Assembly: GCA_003170475.1 (NCBI GenBank)
Contig: PMZI01000013.1
Span: forward strand, 1 to 34,675
DNA length: 34,675 nucleotides
From: Ignavibacteriota bacterium
GTDB taxonomy: Bacteria > Bacteroidota > Ignavibacteria > UBA10030
Direction: 5' to 3'
In this document: positions 31,199-34,675 of the stretch, piece by piece
How positions within the stretch are numbered: position 1 is the first letter of the stretch
Layout: every line of letters starts with the position of its first letter
Made by a program: the position numbers and the translations under genes
The notes under the pieces: model-generated
Told to the model about the DNA's origin: nothing
Databases searched by the model: none
What the model saw: only the letters and a program-made list of their open reading frames with translations

Positions 31199-31936
31199 GT
31201 GACTCAAGCCAGGTTTCAATACAGGGTTCTGTTCGCATGCTCTCTTGTGTTTCTGTTGAATGAGGTCAATTTCGCCCAATCGAGTCCTCCGCTTCTGACG
31301 GATGATCCGGGCACTCCAGGTCCCGGGAATTGGGAGATCAACATACTGACTTCTTTCGAGCATGCCGCCGTCTACGACGAATGGCTGATTCCGCTCCTCG
31401 ATATCAATTATGGTCTAGGCGATCGCTGGCAGCTCGCGGCGTCAATGCCCTTTGTGCTCGGTCATGAGCAAGGTGCGGGAGTTCGTCGTACTTTTGATGG
31501 GATTGAGTTGGGTGTAAAATACCGTTTCGTGGATAATCCAGGCAAGACGGGGTCTAACTTCTCTTGCTATCCGAAGGTCTATTTTTCTTTCGTGGAAGAG
31601 AAAAGCATGAAATTGAGCCTCCCACTTGAATGGCATCGTGAGTGGTCGCATTTTGGCCTGACGGCCGAACTCGGCCACGTTTGGGTCAACGGTGAATCCG
31701 ACGGATGGGAAGGTGGTGCTGCGGCTGCTCTTTTGTTGGATCCCATTTCGTTTCTTGCAGAGGGGCACACGGAAGTTCGGGAGGCCCCATTTGACCTGCG
31801 CGGTCCAATGGTGAATTTCGGTTTCACGTGGGAGTGGTCAAAAGCCGTTTCATTGTACGCGTCCTATGGCAAGAGCCTGAAGAACCATGAAGAAGCACCC
31901 ACCTGGAGCTTGGCAGGATTTCAATTCCGTTTCTAA
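31199..31936 (+). CDS. putative outer-membrane beta-barrel protein
   Basis: 245 residues from a GTG preceded by GAAAG; the TTG at 31169 would add ten residues. A signal peptide (QYRVLFACSLVFLLNEVNFA) ends at AQS. The mature start PPLLTDDPGTPGPGNWEINI is a signature of a family of small barrels of the transporter/phenol-pathway type (MetA-like, PF13557-like). Alternating strands with aromatic ends follow (WQLAASMPFVLG; IELGVKYRF; VNFGFTWEWSKAVSLYASYG), and the last residue is Phe in QFRF, as expected for barrel assembly. A strong terminator lies 22 bases past the stop, so this is a single-gene unit. Substrate unknown. Confidence 0.82.
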   Translation: MTQARFQYRVLFACSLVFLLNEVNFAQSSPPLLTDDPGTPGPGNWEINILTSFEHAAVYDEWLIPLLDINYGLGDRWQLAASMPFVLGHEQGAGVRRTFDGIELGVKYRFVDNPGKTGSNFSCYPKVYFSFVEEKSMKLSLPLEWHREWSHFGLTAELGHVWVNGESDGWEGGAAAALLLDPISFLAEGHTEVREAPFDLRGPMVNFGFTWEWSKAVSLYASYGKSLKNHEEAPTWSLAGFQFRF

Positions 31937-31958
31937 GATATGCCGGACAAAACGACTT

Positions 31959-31999
31959 CCGATTGCGGATGGTGTTCTTTCCGCAATCGGTTTCCCTTT
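31959..31999 (+). terminator. factor-independent terminator
   Basis: CCGATTGCGGA (31959-31969) and TCCGCAATCGG (31980-31990) form a perfect 11-base stem with a ten-base loop, followed by TTTCCCTTTT. It ends the outer-membrane protein transcript. Confidence 0.9.
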
Positions 32000-32193
32000 T
32001 GTGGGCGATGATGACTGATCGTGAACCCGAGCGTGTGCCCCAAGATTGCATTCTCCTCCAGATGCAATTCGCGGTACAAACCCCTCTGAACCTCGTTTGG
32101 AATCTTCCCTCATCCGCGGACGAAAAGAAAAAAATGATTGAATGCGGATAGCTTTCGAAGTACCTTAGACTTCCACGGACACGAGAATGATTG

Positions 32194-33045
32194 ATGCGCG
32201 ATACAGAATCACTCTGTTTTTCCCCGGACTCCATAGATCTGCGAGAACTCAAGCTCCTCGGTCAAGGCAGAACCGCGGAGGTCTATCTTTTTCAGGACCG
32301 GTTTGTCATCAAGCTCTTCAGGGTCAATTTTCCGAAGCAGGCAATCGATAACGAATATATTGTTTGCCGCTCCATTGGAGGGTTGCTCAACATCCCGAAA
32401 GCGCATCAACGCCTGACGGTTGATGGGCGCGACGCCATCATCTTCGACTTCATCAAGGGAGAATCCGGATTCAGGCATTTGCTTCGAAAGCCCTGGATCG
32501 TTGCAGGATTTGCGCGGGAGTTTGCTGCGATCCACGCGAAGATTCACTCAACATCGGTTCCTGATAGAGTTCCCGAATCAAAGAGCATCCTCATCCGAAA
32601 TATCAATCTCCACGATCAACTTCCACCGAAGGCAAAGACAAAGATCATACAGTATTTGAACAGTCTCCCCGGAGGCAACATACTTTGCCACGGAGATTTT
32701 CACCCGGAGAACATCCTCGTGAGCCTCGGAAAGCCTTTTGTGCTCGATTGGATGACAGCCACACGAGGCAATCCGCTGGCCGATGTAGCAAGGACCTCCG
32801 TTCTGCTGAAGTGGGCCGAACCGGGGCCGGGGACCCCTGCGCTGATCAAGATCCTGCTGGGCAGCATCAGAAGAAAATTCCACGGACATTATTTGAGTGA
32901 GTATCTGAAATTGACCGGCGCGAGACAGGCAGACGTTGAGGCTTGGGAACTCCCGATGCTCGCCGCCCGATTGATGGAATGGCTCCCGGCAAGCGAGAAA
33001 CGGGTGCTCGTCACCATCGTCAATGAAAAGCTGAAACGATTCTGA
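32194..33045 (+). CDS. aminoglycoside phosphotransferase-like kinase (APH family)
   Basis: 283 residues. N-lobe: LGQGRTAEVYLFQDRFVIKL, with the Lys of VIK as the ATP-binding residue. The catalytic loop is ILCHGDFHPENILV (Brenner motif H-G-D-x-H-x-x-N), followed by FVLDWMTATRGNPLADVART, whose Asp binds magnesium. Lengths fit small APH/choline-kinase-type enzymes. Similar genes occur in sensitive bacteria, so an antibiotic substrate cannot be assumed; sugar or other small-molecule kinase is as likely. A TTG precedes the ATG at 32194. The MATE gene follows after 17 bases, and the two may be co-transcribed. Confidence 0.85.
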   Translation: MRDTESLCFSPDSIDLRELKLLGQGRTAEVYLFQDRFVIKLFRVNFPKQAIDNEYIVCRSIGGLLNIPKAHQRLTVDGRDAIIFDFIKGESGFRHLLRKPWIVAGFAREFAAIHAKIHSTSVPDRVPESKSILIRNINLHDQLPPKAKTKIIQYLNSLPGGNILCHGDFHPENILVSLGKPFVLDWMTATRGNPLADVARTSVLLKWAEPGPGTPALIKILLGSIRRKFHGHYLSEYLKLTGARQADVEAWELPMLAARLMEWLPASEKRVLVTIVNEKLKRF

Positions 33046-33062
33046 ATGGACACGTCCCCGAC

Positions 33063-34439
33063 ATGATTGCAAACATCGAAGCCTTAGAAAAGCACAAGAT
33101 CGGAAAGCTCATTGCGGACTATTCAGTGCCGGCGATCATCGGTATGTTGGTGATGGCATCCTACAATATTGTCGACAGGATCTTTGTGGGGAGAGGAGTG
33201 GGGACGACGGCGATCTCGGCGATCGCAATTACCTTCCCCATCAACATCGTGATCATGGGATTCGCTCAATTCGTCGGCATGGGTTCGACAGCATTGGTTT
33301 CCATCAAGTTGGGGGAAAAGAAAAAGGAGGAGGCGGAAAGAATCATCGAGAATGCGTTTCTGATGGCGCTGTGCATTTCGGTGAGCCTCTCGGTTATTAT
33401 TTCCATGACAATAGATCCTCTGGTTACGCTCCTCGGCGGCACGGGGGAAGCACACAGATTCGCCACGCAGTTTCTGAGTATCATCGTCCTGGGACTCCCG
33501 CTGCAGTTCGTCTCTTTTGCGCTCAACGGTGTTATCCGCGCGCAGGGAAGTCCGAGGATCGCATTGGTGACGATTCTCATCGGCGGCATCCTCAATATCA
33601 TCCTCAATCCAATCTGCATCATGGTGCTGCATCTTGGTATTCGCGGGTCAGCAATTGCGACGGTCATTTCGCAGTTTGTCGGTGCAATCTGGGTCATGGC
33701 TTACTACCTGGGCCGCTGGAGCTATCTCAGGTTGAGGAGACTTTCGTTTGACAGAGAGGTAATTTCGAAGATTGCGATGATTGGGGTTTCACCGCTGATA
33801 ATGCAGGTTGCCGGGAGTCTGATCATATTCGTGTTCAACAAGACGCTTTACACGTACGGCGGGAACCTGGCGATTGCGGTGATGGGGATCGGAATGAGTC
33901 TGATGATGGTCGTGATGATGCCGATCTATGGATTGAATCAGGGGATTCAGCCCATCATTGGATTCAATTACGGCGCCAAACACTTCGACAGGGTTATGGA
34001 GACGCTCCGAAAAGGCATCATCATAGCAACGACGGTGTGCATCGTTGGATTCCTGGGAGTCCTACTGTTCAGCGCGGACATTGTGGGATTGTTCAATGTG
34101 GAAGACAAGCAGTTCCTCGCTCTTGGCGGGCGCGCTCTGAAAATTGCCGTGCTCATGCTTCCTCTCAACGGATTTCAGGTTGTGAGCTGGGCCTACTTCC
34201 AGGCGGTTGGAAAGCCGAAGCAGGCGATGATTCTGACATTGACGAAACAAATCCTGTTCGTCATTCCTCTGGTGGTCATTCTCCCGAAATTCTTCGCGTT
34301 GGATGGTGTGTGGATCGCGATGCCCGTCGCCGATTTCCTCGCGGCGTGCCTGGCCGCGGTTCTGCTCTTTATGGAGGTGCGAAGAATCAGGGAATTGAGG
34401 GTGAGTTTGAGATCGGGACTGAATGAGGGGAAACCGTGA
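33063..34439 (+). CDS. MATE-family multidrug exporter
   Basis: 458 residues, about 12 membrane segments. MATE hallmarks: the opening GKLIADYSVPAIIGMLVMAS, NIVDRIFVGRGVGTTAISAI, the mid-point motif GSPRIALVTILIGGILNIIL, and the second-half GLNQGIQPIIGFNYGAKHFD. The order resembles MepA-type exporters of the DinF/NorM superfamily, which use sodium or proton gradients. Start at ATG 33063; no clear ribosome site (coupling to the kinase gene is possible). Substrate unknown. A gap of about 150 bases follows before the next gene. Confidence 0.93.
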   Translation: MIANIEALEKHKIGKLIADYSVPAIIGMLVMASYNIVDRIFVGRGVGTTAISAIAITFPINIVIMGFAQFVGMGSTALVSIKLGEKKKEEAERIIENAFLMALCISVSLSVIISMTIDPLVTLLGGTGEAHRFATQFLSIIVLGLPLQFVSFALNGVIRAQGSPRIALVTILIGGILNIILNPICIMVLHLGIRGSAIATVISQFVGAIWVMAYYLGRWSYLRLRRLSFDREVISKIAMIGVSPLIMQVAGSLIIFVFNKTLYTYGGNLAIAVMGIGMSLMMVVMMPIYGLNQGIQPIIGFNYGAKHFDRVMETLRKGIIIATTVCIVGFLGVLLFSADIVGLFNVEDKQFLALGGRALKIAVLMLPLNGFQVVSWAYFQAVGKPKQAMILTLTKQILFVIPLVVILPKFFALDGVWIAMPVADFLAACLAAVLLFMEVRRIRELRVSLRSGLNEGKP

Positions 34440-34592
34440 CGACAATGAGAGAAGTGCGTCTTCTCATCAGAACAGTCGTGCAGAAGATAGACTTCCTCGG
34501 TATCGGTTCTCGCTTGAAAATCTTGTGGTTCGTGAGTAACTTGTATTGAACAAGGAACACGAACGTCAAACACAGGAAAGGCGATTGAATTG

Positions 34593-34675
34593 ATGAAGCA
34601 AAGGAAATTCGGCAAACAGGGCCCTGCCGTTTCAGCTCTGGGATTGGGTTGCATGGGGATGTCGGAATTTTACGG
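34593..34675 (+). CDS. aldo/keto reductase, N-terminal fragment (runs off the window)
   Basis: ATG with ACAGGAAAGG upstream. The 27 visible codons read KQRKFGKQGPAVSALGLGCM then GMSEFY. This start is typical of the aldo/keto reductases of the AKR13 type (G-x-x-V-S-x-L-G-L-G-C-M-G-M-S). They reduce aldehydes and ketones with NADPH. The active-site Tyr, Lys and His lie outside the window. Confidence 0.85.
   Translation, partial: MKQRKFGKQGPAVSALGLGCMGMSEFY

Noticed and set aside
33123-33697. Long minus-strand frames opposite the MATE gene
   Set aside because: His/Asp/Arg-rich or Met-rich shadow translations of a membrane-protein gene, without family features.
1-34675. CRISPR array, transposase or integrase genes
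   Set aside because: No regularly spaced direct repeats and no recombinase or transposase motifs were seen on either strand.

Overview
The window looks like a chromosomal segment, about half G+C, from a Bacteroidota/Ignavibacteria-type bacterium (Chlorobiota-Bacteroidota group). This is inferred, not proven. Support comes from four six-bladed beta-propeller genes with the Gx(G)PGEF signature, a small conserved protein ending in PCPPFC...PNPLNS of a type I remember mainly from Bacteroidota, relaxed lipoprotein signals, and an ECF sigma/anti-sigma/TonB-domain trio. No rRNA, CRISPR array, transposase or integrase was found.

Left edge (1-1516): the C-terminal part of a large protein with a PD-(D/E)xK-like nuclease motif, resembling the tails of defence-type helicases. 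It is followed by a small protein that carries the zinc and catalytic signature of cytidine deaminases (CAE...PCGxC). A 417-base gap separates these from the next block.

Main accessory block (1934-20565, all + strand): an RND membrane-fusion protein, a one-domain AraC-type regulator, a membrane-anchored thioredoxin-like protein, a lipoprotein beta-propeller, a secreted cysteine-rich peptide (49 mature residues, 10 Cys), a MauE-like membrane protein, a second membrane-anchored thioredoxin-like protein, a lysozyme-like protein, an N-acetylmuramoyl-L-alanine amidase, a second propeller, an RND pump, a third propeller, a fourth propeller broken by a frameshift, and a second RND pump. My reading is that this is one envelope system built round a disulfide-rich secreted peptide: MauE and the thioredoxin-like proteins for thiol chemistry, the two hydrolases for the wall, the propellers as periplasmic or surface partners, and the RND pumps for efflux. 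This is a hypothesis. No outer-membrane TolC-like channel is present in the window.

Minus-strand signalling block (20628-23436): a conserved small protein, a multi-pass membrane protein, a PAS/HisKA_3 histidine kinase and a NarL/LuxR response regulator, closely packed or overlapping. It converges on the second RND gene and is a natural candidate regulator.

Phage-like module (23864-25727, minus strand): a RecA-like phage ATPase, a coiled-coil phage-type protein and a 78-residue protein. Upstream lie 700 bases with two large nested inverted repeats and short iterated motifs, which may be an origin or an operator. A palindromic repeat has inserted in frame in the ATPase gene. A different palindromic repeat has inserted in frame in the first RND gene.

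Right part (26457-34675): ECF sigma factor, zinc-binding anti-sigma factor and TonB-domain protein in overlapping order; a secreted phospholipase D-type nuclease; tRNA-Arg(UCU) with a 9-8-9 dyad just upstream; several small envelope proteins; an outer-membrane protein followed by a strong terminator; an aminoglycoside-phosphotransferase-like kinase; a MATE exporter; and the first 27 codons of an aldo/keto reductase.
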